Shown here: positions 27,311 to 34,582 of the stretch, piece by piece
Layout: the number at the start of each line of letters is the position of its first letter
Position numbering within the stretch: position 1 is the stretch's first letter
Assembly (NCBI RefSeq): GCF_009192745.1
Contig: NZ_VTFV01000003.1
Location: 62,001 to 126,000, forward strand
Source: Arthrobacter citreus
Lineage (GTDB): Bacteria > Actinomycetota > Actinomycetes > Actinomycetales > Micrococcaceae
Direction of reading: 5' to 3'
Length of the DNA stretch: 64,000 nucleotides
The notes under the pieces: generated by a model
What the model was told of the DNA's origin: nothing
What the model saw: only the letters and a program-made list of their open reading frames with translations
Databases searched by the model: none
Position numbers and translations under genes: made by a program

Positions 27311-28532
27311 CCTTTCCGGCCCGGGCCAGTGCGGTGATCTTTCCGAGGGACCAGGCCAGCAGCGCCATCAGGAGCAGGTTCCGCAGGGTCAGCAGTACGG
27401 CTACGGCGATGTTGAGGTCGTTGTACAGCGCCTCGTAGAACATCGGGTAGACCAGGGTGGTCAGCGCGGCCACGGCAACCATCATGGCTGCCGGCAGCCG
27501 CCAGGCACGGCCTTCCCAGGCAACGCCCACGGCTACTACGGCGCCCAGCCACAGCATGAACTGCGGCGAGCCAACCTTGTTGAAGACGATGAACGCGCTG
27601 ACAAGGGCCAGCGAACCGGCTGCCAGCAGTGCACCGGTGTCGGCGCCGCGCCGCAGTGCCCAGACGAGCAGAAGCACGACGGCGACCGCAGCCAGGGCCA
27701 GGAGCGGCGTCACCAGCGCGGCCACGGGTTCCCCCAGCGCGCCGCGCACCTCACGGGTATTGATCACCGTGTCTTCGTAGATGTGGGCGTCCGACCGGCC
27801 CAGGATGGCCTGCCACAGGCCAGGGGTGGTGAAAGGCGCCTCCAGCTGCATGCCGCGGTCGCCCTGGGCGCCCATAAAGCTCAGCAGGTGGCGCAGCCCG
27901 CCGGCGGCAGTAACGACGGCCGCCACAACAGCGGAGAAAGCGGCCCCGGTGACCAAGAGGGTCAGGCGCTGCTTCGAAACGGCGAGGACCGCCAGGATCA
28001 CGGCAGCCGGCCAGACCTTGATCCAGGTGGCCGCTGACAGCAACAGGGACGCAATGACGGGACGGGTGCCCAGCCACAGCAGGCCGATGATCACCAGGGG
28101 AGCAGTAAGCCCGTCAATGCGGCCGACGGCGACTGGTCCGAGAAGCGCGGTAATGCCCAGCCACCAGTACGCGGCAATGCAGCGCTGCCGGGTGCGTTCG
28201 GCGGTCAGGACGGCAAACGCAGCCGCATTCAGGCCCGTGAAGATCAGGAACCAGGCGAACTGGTAGGGACCGTAACCGAAAACCGCAGCGAGGAGCATGG
28301 GAGCCAGCGCTCCGATCGGATACACCCAGTCCGTGCTGATGCCTTGCCACTGGCCGTCCTGCAGTCCTTCGAAGGCCCACTGACGGTAGAACTGGATATC
28401 ACTGAGCACCTCGCCGGTGAAGATCAGCGGTGAAAGGAGGCCAAAAAAGAGCAGGTGCACGCCCGCGAATGCCAGCCACAGGATCTTGGAACGCATGTAA
28501 CTGGGCTCGCCAGCAACGGGTGTGGACGACAT
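27273..28532 (-). CDS. GT87-family (DUF2029) polyprenol-dependent glycosyltransferase
   Basis: A 419-residue integral membrane protein with 10-12 helices. An early loop reads LSDIQFYRQWAFEG, carrying the acidic residue expected for GT-C enzymes, and GRIDGLTAPLVIIGLL and TWIKVWPA match the DUF2029/GT87 group that transfers mannose or arabinose from polyprenol phosphate. It is encoded convergently with the MptB-like gene, and the two coding 3' ends overlap by 38 bases, so they probably build the same lipoglycan. AAGGAG lies eleven bases before ATG 28532. Confidence 0.8.
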   Translation of the reverse strand: MSSTPVAGEPSYMRSKILWLAFAGVHLLFFGLLSPLIFTGEVLSDIQFYRQWAFEGLQDGQWQGISTDWVYPIGALAPMLLAAVFGYGPYQFAWFLIFTGLNAAAFAVLTAERTRQRCIAAYWWLGITALLGPVAVGRIDGLTAPLVIIGLLWLGTRPVIASLLLSAATWIKVWPAAVILAVLAVSKQRLTLLVTGAAFSAVVAAVVTAAGGLRHLLSFMGAQGDRGMQLEAPFTTPGLWQAILGRSDAHIYEDTVINTREVRGALGEPVAALVTPLLALAAVAVVLLLVWALRRGADTGALLAAGSLALVSAFIVFNKVGSPQFMLWLGAVVAVGVAWEGRAWRLPAAMMVAVAALTTLVYPMFYEALYNDLNIAVAVLLTLRNLLLMALLAWSLGKITALARAGKVSESEVRPEPAP

Positions 28533-28653
28533 GCTCGGTGGTACTCCTTAACGGCGGGTTTCGGGGTGCGCAGGCGGCCGCACCCCAGCGATAAGGGTAC
28601 CCGCGGCGTATGGGCGGCATGCAATCGGCAGCCGAACACGGAATACTGTAGGC

Positions 28654-29130
28654 ATGTCCGACGGAACAGAACATTCGATCACTGCTGATTTTGAAGTTTC
28701 CTCCTGGGAACCGACCCCCTATGTGGTGGAGGGAACCAACAGCGAACTCTCCACGGTCCGCGCGGTGAAGATCTTTGAAGGGCCAATCTCCGGCACCAGC
28801 GTTGCCGACCTGCTGCTGGCAGGCAACGCGACCGGAGCAGGGTACGTGGGCAGCGAGGTTTTTGCCGGCAGCGTGGAGGGACGAGAGGGCACCATGGTGA
28901 TCCAGCACTGGGGGCTGGCAGAAGGTGAAGCCACGGCGTCGTCGGGGCACATCATTCCCGGATCCGGCACGGCGGGCCTTGCCGGCATCTCCGGCAAGGC
29001 GGTTTTCTCCCAGACGGAGGACGGCCAGCACCGCCTTGATCTTCGTGTTTCCTTCCCGGGTGCTCCGGCGGAAACTGACACCCGTCAGGCACCGGAGGCA
29101 GCGGACCACCGACCGGCGGACGAACGCTAG
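28654..29130 (+). CDS. DUF3224 domain protein
   Basis: A 158-residue protein of the DUF3224 family, which has an allene-oxide-cyclase-like beta barrel and no established reaction. Recognisable segments are ADFEVSSWEPTPY, GNATGAGYVGSEVFAGSVEG, GTMVIQHWG and PGSGTAGLAGISGKAV. The last 30 residues are charged and probably disordered. No ribosome site precedes ATG 28654; AATACT six bases upstream may make it leaderless. It is convergent with the M50 protease gene. Confidence 0.8.
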   Translation: MSDGTEHSITADFEVSSWEPTPYVVEGTNSELSTVRAVKIFEGPISGTSVADLLLAGNATGAGYVGSEVFAGSVEGREGTMVIQHWGLAEGEATASSGHIIPGSGTAGLAGISGKAVFSQTEDGQHRLDLRVSFPGAPAETDTRQAPEAADHRPADER

Positions 29131-29155
29131 GGTCCAGCGGACCACCGGCGGGCGC

Positions 29156-29896
29156 TCAGTCCGCAGGCAGCCAGACAGGAAGCAGCACCCAGGCCGCCCC
29201 CGCCGCGCAGGCAGCGATAACGGCGGCGAACAGCAACAGCCACACCGCGGACGGCACGTAGGAGCGCTGGGCAAGAATCCAGGCATCCGAGGACTGCAGC
29301 GCGCTGCGGCGCCGGGTGTGGACGCTTAGCAGGTTCAGCCAGTCCCGGACCGCACCCACCAGCAGTGCGATTCCGAGCGAGGCCGTCACATAGGCGGTTC
29401 CCCCGGGCGGGACAAACCACAGCAGCAGGACCGAGGCGGCGGCGCATCCCAGCGCGATTGCCGCACCTTGGATATTGCGGATGAAGACGAGGGCAGCCGC
29501 CAGCACCAGCACCCCGATGGACAGCGCCGCCGAAGCCCAGCCGGCTACGGCCGCCCAGACGAGTGCCAGGCCAGTGAGGGCAGGAACGGGATAGCCCCAG
29601 AACCCTGCCCACACGGCCCCGAAGCGGCCGCGGCCGAGGCTGCGCATCTGCCCTGAATGATCGAACCTCAACTCGATGCCGCTGATGCGGTGGCCTGCCG
29701 TCAGGGCCGCGAATGCATGTCCCAGCTCGTGTACGAACGTGACGAACAGCCCGAACCAGCGCCACGTCGGCGCCGGGACGGACAAAAGGACCGCGCCAGC
29801 TGCAATGAAGACAAGCAGCCAGGGCTGGGCGTCCAGGCCCTCGGCCCGGGAGAAACCCGCGGTGAGCCTGTTCCAAAAGTCAGCGGTCCAGCTCAA
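29156..29896 (-). CDS. M50-type intramembrane metalloprotease
   Basis: A 246-residue membrane protein with about six helices. The zinc motif HELGH is at residues 56-60 inside a hydrophobic helix, and a late SSDAWIL segment resembles the second ligand site of the M50B group. Such proteases cut transmembrane proteins within the bilayer. The start codon overlaps the stop of the anti-sigma factor gene (ATGA), so the two are translationally coupled, and the obvious candidate substrate is that single-pass anti-sigma factor. This is inferred from SigK/RskA/Rip1 of Mycobacterium, where an M50 protease destroys the anti-sigma factor. Confidence 0.82.
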   Translation of the reverse strand: MSWTADFWNRLTAGFSRAEGLDAQPWLLVFIAAGAVLLSVPAPTWRWFGLFVTFVHELGHAFAALTAGHRISGIELRFDHSGQMRSLGRGRFGAVWAGFWGYPVPALTGLALVWAAVAGWASAALSIGVLVLAAALVFIRNIQGAAIALGCAAASVLLLWFVPPGGTAYVTASLGIALLVGAVRDWLNLLSVHTRRRSALQSSDAWILAQRSYVPSAVWLLLFAAVIAACAAGAAWVLLPVWLPAD

Positions 29897-30654
29897 AGCT
29901 CCAGCTGGCCCCGCAGGATCGACTTACCCGAGTGCTCTGGATTTCCGTCATGGGGCTCATCCGAGATGTCCACGATCGGATACGCACTCAGATCCAGGCC
30001 GTCCGGGATCTTCAAGCGGGCCTCGGTCCCATCCATTTCGCCCAGGCTGACCATGGAGGTGATGTCCGGGGAGATCAGCCAGACTTCCCGGTAGCCCTCT
30101 GCCTCGCTGCTGCTTGCCGTGATCACCAGTTCACGTTCACCGTCGGGCAGGAGATCCACTGTTGCCGTTCCCTCGTCGCTGTAGGAGGGCAGCGGTTCCA
30201 GCGGAACCGACGCAATGACCTCCGGCTGCGGCTCGAACCCGCGTACCACGCCCCAGGTTGCCGCTCCGGCAACTACGGCGGCAGCGGCCGCCGCGGCGAA
30301 CCATTTGGTCCCGCGGCGTTTGCGCCGTTCATCGGCGAGTGAGACGGGACGCGCGGCTCCTGCCGGACCGGACGGGCTGGCCGCCCCCTGGTCCGGGTGA
30401 TTCTCCTGCCGGTCCTCCAGCGGATCCTTCCGCAGTGACGGATCCAGGCCGAGCGCCTCGTGGATGCCGGCCCAGACAGCCGGCGGCGGAACGGAACCGG
30501 CCGGAACCGTACTCTTTCCCGCCCTTACCACGCGGCCGTAGGCGCTGATCTCGCCGGCGCACTGCTCACAGTGCTCCAGATGTGCGGTTTCTTCGGCTGT
30601 GGGCTCCTCGCCCAGGGCCAGGAGGGCCAATGCATCATCGTGCAGGTGCTGCAT
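29893..30654 (-). CDS. Zinc-containing transmembrane anti-sigma factor (RskA-like)
   Basis: A 253-residue protein. The N-terminal cytosolic part has the zinc anti-sigma motif H25-x3-C29-x2-C32, then a linker, one membrane helix (about 118-137, preceded by RKRRGTK) and an external domain of about 115 residues similar to RskA (SGKSILRGQLEL end). It should hold the ECF sigma factor at the membrane. It overlaps the sigma gene by 20 bases at its 5' end and the M50 gene by four at its 3' end, so all three are made together. Confidence 0.9.
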   Translation of the reverse strand: MQHLHDDALALLALGEEPTAEETAHLEHCEQCAGEISAYGRVVRAGKSTVPAGSVPPPAVWAGIHEALGLDPSLRKDPLEDRQENHPDQGAASPSGPAGAARPVSLADERRKRRGTKWFAAAAAAAVVAGAATWGVVRGFEPQPEVIASVPLEPLPSYSDEGTATVDLLPDGERELVITASSSEAEGYREVWLISPDITSMVSLGEMDGTEARLKIPDGLDLSAYPIVDISDEPHDGNPEHSGKSILRGQLEL

Positions 30655-31204
30655 CGCTTACCTCCAATCGTTGCCGCAGTTGGATTAGTCCCCGGCGTAT
30701 GTGGCTTTTGACCGTTCCCAGTGGCAGGCTGAGCTGCTCTGAAATCTGCTGGTGTGTCAGGTCTTCGTGGAACGCAAGCCGCAGGATCGAGTGCTGGGGT
30801 TCGCCCAGGCGGCTGAGCTCGGCGTCCAGAACTACTTTGTCAGCGACGCCCTCCGGGTCAGGCCCCCCGGTTCCGGTACGCTCACTGGCTGCGGCCGCGC
30901 CTTCAAGCACATCTTCCTCGCGGAGCCTCGAGGATGTCATGGTGGCTGACACATTCCGTGCTATGCCAACCAGCCAGGCCGCAAGCGTGGAACGTTCGGG
31001 GGAGTAGGTCTCCCGGTACCGCCAGGCGCGGATGAAGACTTCCTGGACTGCGTCGTCGGCTGCCCCTGCATCTATGAGGCGGCGAAGGGACATGGTGCGG
31101 ACCAGCGGCGCAAACCGGCGGTAAGCCTCGGCAAGTGCTGCCTCCTCACCTGCGGCGAAGGCCTGGTCCAGGCCGTCGTCGAGCTCGGGGGCACCGGATG
31201 ACAT
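30635..31204 (-). CDS. ECF-type RNA polymerase sigma factor (SigK-like)
   Basis: A 189-residue group IV sigma factor with only regions 2 and 4. Region 2 spans about residues 25-95 (DDAVQEVFIRAWRYRETY, with AWLVGIARN for -10 recognition) and region 4 about 130-180 (DLTHQQISEQLSLPLGTVKS, then IRRGLIQLRQ). ATG 31204 has AGGAGAAC upstream. The adjacent RskA-like anti-sigma gene and length point to the SigK group. The regulon is unknown; the sortase and DUF4397 genes just upstream on the same strand are likely members or partners. Confidence 0.92.
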   Translation of the reverse strand: MSSGAPELDDGLDQAFAAGEEAALAEAYRRFAPLVRTMSLRRLIDAGAADDAVQEVFIRAWRYRETYSPERSTLAAWLVGIARNVSATMTSSRLREEDVLEGAAAASERTGTGGPDPEGVADKVVLDAELSRLGEPQHSILRLAFHEDLTHQQISEQLSLPLGTVKSHIRRGLIQLRQRLEVSDAAPAR

Positions 31205-31239
31205 CGGGGAAGTTCTCCTGCCGTAAGCCTGTGTAGGGG

Positions 31240-31264
31240 CCGCGCCCGTGAGGGGGCGCGTGCC
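31240..31264. terminator. Hairpin between sortase and sigma factor genes
   Basis: CGCGCCC and GGGCGCG pair across a six-base loop between the sortase stop and the sigma factor start. There is no T-run, so it may only reduce read-through. Confidence 0.4.
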
Positions 31265-31272
31265 GATTTTCC

Positions 31273-31950
31273 CTATGATACCGGTGTTGCCGTGAGCACA
31301 ACGTTATCTTCATAGTCGTTCTCCGTGTCGAGCCACTTTCCACCGCAGGTGACCAGTTTGAGCAGATGGTCTCCTGTCCGGTCGAAGAGGCGGTGTCCGT
31401 CGAGGGACCGCTTGGCGATGTTCTCGACCTGCTGTGTCTGGTAGACGACCTGCGAGCCGTCTTCACGCGTCACCCTCACCCGGGTACCCGGGGTGACGTT
31501 CTTGAGTCCTGCAATGGGCAGGACTTCGGTCTGTGAATCCACGTGGGCGGCCAGGACCGATGATCCGGCGTCGGCGCCCGGTGCCGGACCGTACTGGTAC
31601 CACCCGGCCTGCACGTGGTTGTCGGGGATCGTCATGGCACCGTTGTCCTCGATGCCCACGGGGACAACCTCAAGGTCGATGCCGGTGCCTTCCACCTGGA
31701 CCCGAACCGGAGCCGGGATCTCCACGGACGCTTCAGGGGTGGCCTGCCGGATGGGAATTCCGGAAGAGGTGTCCAGGGGAAGCGCAGATCCGGCTCCGGT
31801 GGGCTGCTGCTGCATCTGGCCGGCGGTGCTTGCCGGCTCACTGGTTGCCGGCTCAGTCGCGGCCGGAACGGATGCGCAGGAACCCAGGGCCAGTGCTCCG
31901 GCGGCCAGCCACGCAGCAAGGTACCTGCGGGAGCGTCCGGTCTGGTGCAT
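31273..31950 (-). CDS. Class F sortase, probably lipid-anchored
   Basis: A 225-residue exported transpeptidase that links surface proteins to the cell wall. It has a signal sequence ending in a lipobox (LALGSC), a Ser/Thr/Pro-rich linker, and a sortase barrel with the catalytic His in AAHVDS and the catalytic Cys in LVTCGG. After the Cys I see no Arg before the closing YEDNVVL strand, so the third active-site residue is not placed. GGAAAGG precedes ATG 31950. It lies between a DUF4397 protein, the likely substrate, and the sigma/anti-sigma/M50 cassette, all on the minus strand. Confidence 0.85.
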   Translation of the reverse strand: MHQTGRSRRYLAAWLAAGALALGSCASVPAATEPATSEPASTAGQMQQQPTGAGSALPLDTSSGIPIRQATPEASVEIPAPVRVQVEGTGIDLEVVPVGIEDNGAMTIPDNHVQAGWYQYGPAPGADAGSSVLAAHVDSQTEVLPIAGLKNVTPGTRVRVTREDGSQVVYQTQQVENIAKRSLDGHRLFDRTGDHLLKLVTCGGKWLDTENDYEDNVVLTATPVS

Positions 31951-31978
31951 GTCGGGGGCCTTTCCAATGTGTTCAACA

Positions 31979-32051
31979 GTTCCGGGACCTGGCTGGTCCC
32001 GGGAAGGACGAAGGTGCAGTGCAGCCGTACCGCCGGCTGCACTGCACCTTC
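31979..32051. terminator. Two stacked hairpins between DUF4397 and sortase genes
   Basis: A perfect 17-bp stem (GAAGGTGCAGTGCAGCC with its complement, 32010-32051, eight-base loop) adjoins a second one made of GGGACC/GGTCCC with flanks (31980-32004). Neither has a T-run, so they resemble an attenuator or RNA-stability element that would let the surface protein exceed the sortase. Confidence 0.6.
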
Positions 32052-32081
32052 AGTGTTGCAAGGGCGCTGCACGCCCGCGGC

Positions 32082-32912
32082 CTACTCCGCGGAAGCGGCG
32101 TCCACGGTGCTGCGGCGGCGGGCAACCACTGCGGTGCCGGCCAGGGCCATCAGCGTCAGGCCACCGGCGGCAGCGAGCATGATGCCGGCATTGTTGTCCT
32201 GGGCTGCGGGCAGGGCGCCGGGAACTGCGTTCGGAGCGCTTTCCATACCTTCGATGGTCTGGGTTGCCAGCGCCAGGTTACCGGCGTCCAGTGATCCCCA
32301 GGCATAGACGATGGTGTGAACACCCTCAGGCAGCGTCAGGTCTGCCGGACCGATGACCGGTTCGGTGGTTCCGGCTGCTGCGACGGAAGCGGAAATCGTT
32401 CCGGGATCTACCGCCAGGGTCTTCTCGTCGGGGTTGGCGAGGTTGCTGATCACCGGTGTGCCGTTCGCCAGCACGTCAACTGCCGGGGCAGCTGCCACGT
32501 GGCGGACCGTCAGCCCTGATTTTCCGGCTTCGATGGTGGACGTGTCATTGGTGTAGAGATTGGCGGTCGGTGTTCCGTCCGCGGCGAGGTTGGCTACTGC
32601 CGTGAAGTTCCCTCCAGCGGTCAGGTCAGCTGTTACCGGGCCGATGATCGGGGCGGAGGCATCTGCGGCATCGGGAGCCGTAATGGCAAGCTCGTAGCTG
32701 CCTGCGGGAAGCGAGAGCGGTCCTGCCATGCTGCCGGGAGTGAAGTCATCAAGGGTCAGTTCGCCGTTGACGTACACGTCCACGGTCGTGTCCGGGACGG
32801 CGTGGAAGACGGAGAGCTGGGCCTCATCTGCCGCCGAAGCTGCGGGTGCGGCGGCCAGTCCTGCTGCGGCTGCCAGTCCGGCTGCTGCGAAAATCGTAGT
32901 GGTCCTGCGCAT
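32082..32912 (-). CDS. DUF4397 surface protein with a non-canonical sorting signal
   Basis: A 276-residue exported protein with a signal peptide (ending near APAASA), two DUF4397-like beta domains (LSVFHAVPDTTVDVYVNG and LTVRHVAAAPAVDVLANG start each) and a C-terminal cell-wall sorting layout: LPAAQ, a hydrophobic helix and an RRR-rich tail. Sortases usually cut LPxTG or LAxTG; here the motif would be LPAAQ. AGGAGAAG precedes ATG 32912. The next gene downstream is the class F sortase, so this is its probable substrate. A plain membrane anchor is the alternative. Confidence 0.78.
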   Translation of the reverse strand: MRRTTTIFAAAGLAAAAGLAAAPAASAADEAQLSVFHAVPDTTVDVYVNGELTLDDFTPGSMAGPLSLPAGSYELAITAPDAADASAPIIGPVTADLTAGGNFTAVANLAADGTPTANLYTNDTSTIEAGKSGLTVRHVAAAPAVDVLANGTPVISNLANPDEKTLAVDPGTISASVAAAGTTEPVIGPADLTLPEGVHTIVYAWGSLDAGNLALATQTIEGMESAPNAVPGALPAAQDNNAGIMLAAAGGLTLMALAGTAVVARRRSTVDAASAE

Positions 32913-33125
32913 GGCTTCTCCTAAATGGTTTCTGTGCCGGGTGCTGTGCCCCTGGCTCTTTGTGGCCTACACCTCCTTTACTCACGGCGGTCCCGGTTTG
33001 GATGCAGAAGTATCGAATATTTCCCAAAAACTTTTTTCCGGCCCTGATCCGTCTGTTCCTGCAGGCCAGTGCGGCTGTTTCGGTACGGGGGCGCCCTGCC
33101 GGTACGTAGTATCATCTATTGGTCT

Positions 33126-33201
33126 GCCCCCGTAGCTCAATGGATAGAGCAACGGCCTTCTAATCCGTAGGTTGCGCGTTCGAGTCGCGCCGGGGGCACC
33201 A
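33126..33201 (+). tRNA. tRNA-Arg (anticodon TCT)
   Basis: A full cloverleaf: acceptor GCCCCCG/CGGGGGC, D-loop GCTCAATGGATAGAGC, anticodon stem-loop ACGGCCTTCTAATCCGT with TCT, and T-loop GCGTTCGAGTCGC. The discriminator A and CCA are encoded (33198-33201). A terminator follows. Confidence 0.96.
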
Positions 33202-33208
33202 ACCGCCG

Positions 33209-33246
33209 AAGCCTCCAGGACAGATGTGCCTGGAGGCTTTCTGCTT
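33209..33246 (+). terminator. Terminator after tRNA-Arg
   Basis: AAGCCTCCAGG pairs with CCTGGAGGCTT and is followed by TTTCTG. Confidence 0.85.
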
Positions 33247-33417
33247 GCTGCGGGCCTCGTGTCTCAGGGCGTCTTCCCCTCCACACAGCCGTCAGGTCAA
33301 CGAACCGGTTCTTCCTGTCCACCGTCCCTTTCGGGCGAGCCCCCGCGTCCGCCCGGGCGGCCAGACTGGGGAAACCGGCCAACCGCCGGCACCGAACGGC
33401 AGCAGAAGGGCAGAGCG

Positions 33418-33984
33418 ATGACTGACAACATCACCCTCCGGGGGTTTGTGGCAACGGAGGTGCGCACCACTACGGCGGACAGCGGACTGGCGATCGCTGG
33501 TTTCCGGATGTGCACCACTGAGCGCCGCTTCGACCGGGAAGCCGGCCTGTGGCAGGACGGCCACACCAACTGGTATTCGGTATCGATGTTCCGGCAGCTG
33601 GCCACGAATGCCGGCGTGAGCATCCACAAGGGGGACCGGGTCATCGTCACGGGCAGGCTGCGGGTGCGGCAGTGGGCCACGGACGCTGGACGAAGCGGCA
33701 CCACAGTAGACATTGACGCCGATGCAGTTGGGCACGACCTTATGTGGGGAACGGCAAACTTCCGCCGGAATACCGCTGAGAGGGCGCCGCTGCGCGGTGC
33801 CGGCGACGGAACGGGCCTTGCTGAAGCCGGAGAAGGACGTGAAGGCGCGTTTGAAGCGGACGTTGATCCGTCGACCGGTGAACTGCTGGGCGCGGAGGGG
33901 GAATTCGCGGGCAGCGGGATGGCAGACCTTAGCGAGGAGTTCGAGGGCGCCCGGCCGGCCGAAGCGGAGCCGGCAGCATACTGA
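33418..33984 (+). CDS. ssb: Single-stranded DNA-binding protein, paralogue without acidic tip
   Basis: A 188-residue OB-fold protein (residues 1-110: MTDNITLRGFVATEVR, NWYSVSMFRQLATN, KGDRVIVTGRLRVRQW) that should bind ssDNA as a tetramer. The C-terminal third is disordered and acidic but ends EPAAY instead of the DDDIPF-like tip by which housekeeping SSB recruits repair and replication partners. This marks it as an SsbB-type paralogue, perhaps for uptake, recombination or sporadic repair, rather than the replication SSB. ATG 33418 has AGAAGGG nearby. The frame is open back to the tRNA but without start evidence. Confidence 0.88.
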   Translation: MTDNITLRGFVATEVRTTTADSGLAIAGFRMCTTERRFDREAGLWQDGHTNWYSVSMFRQLATNAGVSIHKGDRVIVTGRLRVRQWATDAGRSGTTVDIDADAVGHDLMWGTANFRRNTAERAPLRGAGDGTGLAEAGEGREGAFEADVDPSTGELLGAEGEFAGSGMADLSEEFEGARPAEAEPAAY

Positions 33985-34002
33985 CTCCCGAACGCTGCGT
34001 GG

Positions 34003-34008
34003 CACAAT
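34003..34008 (+). promoter_or_regulatory. Possible -10 box of a leaderless lipoprotein gene
   Basis: CACAAT ends six bases before ATG 34015. It lacks the first T of TAnnnT, so support is weaker than at other leaderless genes here. Confidence 0.35.
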
Positions 34009-34014
34009 GTCAGC

Positions 34015-34479
34015 ATGATGGCAGCGGAAGGGTTGAATGCAAAGCGGCTCCAGTGGGCAGGCCTGGCCGCAGCGGCAGCGCTGGCGGCAAGCCTTTCCGG
34101 CTGTACCGGTGCCGATAGCAGCCAGGCACAGCCGGCGGATTCCTCCGTAAGCGCCGGAACAGGTGTCCCGTCGGAAGAAGCGCCGCTGATGCCGGCCCGG
34201 TTCCAAGCGGCACAGACGGCATTGAATGAACTGATCGCGGAGAATCCCGCGCCCTCCCGCGACGCCGTGCGTGCGGCCTGGGTCAGTGCCGGATTCAGCG
34301 CCGAAGCAGTGGAGGTGTCCCAGGACGGCACGCCAACCGGTTTGGCCGTTGACGCCATCGTCTCCGCTGCGCCTGATGGCACGGACTGCCTCATAGGGGA
34401 GATTCGAAGCGGGAAACTCTCCGTGACTACGGTGCCTGCCCTCAGCAACGGCCAGTGCCTGCTGGGCGACGACCGCTAG
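34015..34479 (+). CDS. Small lipoprotein, unknown function
   Basis: A 154-residue protein with a lipoprotein signal (LAASLSGC), a Ser/Thr/Pro-rich spacer and a small domain of about 85 residues that contains two Cys (DGTDCLIGEI and NGQCLLGD) likely to form a disulfide outside the cell. It resembles conserved Micrococcaceae lipoproteins with a domain of unknown function, but I do not recognise the family with certainty. Start ATG 34015 (or the next codon, also ATG). A hairpin follows the stop. Confidence 0.7.
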   Translation: MMAAEGLNAKRLQWAGLAAAAALAASLSGCTGADSSQAQPADSSVSAGTGVPSEEAPLMPARFQAAQTALNELIAENPAPSRDAVRAAWVSAGFSAEAVEVSQDGTPTGLAVDAIVSAAPDGTDCLIGEIRSGKLSVTTVPALSNGQCLLGDDR

Positions 34480-34485
34480 GACACC

Positions 34486-34520
34486 GCTTAATCCGGCCTG
34501 GGATCCGGACCGGATTAAGC
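34486..34520. terminator. Inverted repeat after the lipoprotein gene
   Basis: GCTTAATCCGG and CCGGATTAAGC (11 bp, perfect) enclose 13 bases. There is no T-run; it may be a Rho-type or attenuated terminator, or an operator for ettA. Confidence 0.5.
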
Positions 34521-34570
34521 CGCTTGCTTCCCGGCACCGCCCAAAATGGCACTTAGTGGCGTCTACGCAC

Positions 34571-34576
34571 TAGCCT
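34571..34576 (+). promoter_or_regulatory. -10 box of leaderless ettA
   Basis: TAGCCT ends six bases before ATG 34583, and there is no ribosome site upstream. Confidence 0.5.
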
Positions 34577-34582
34577 GAGATC

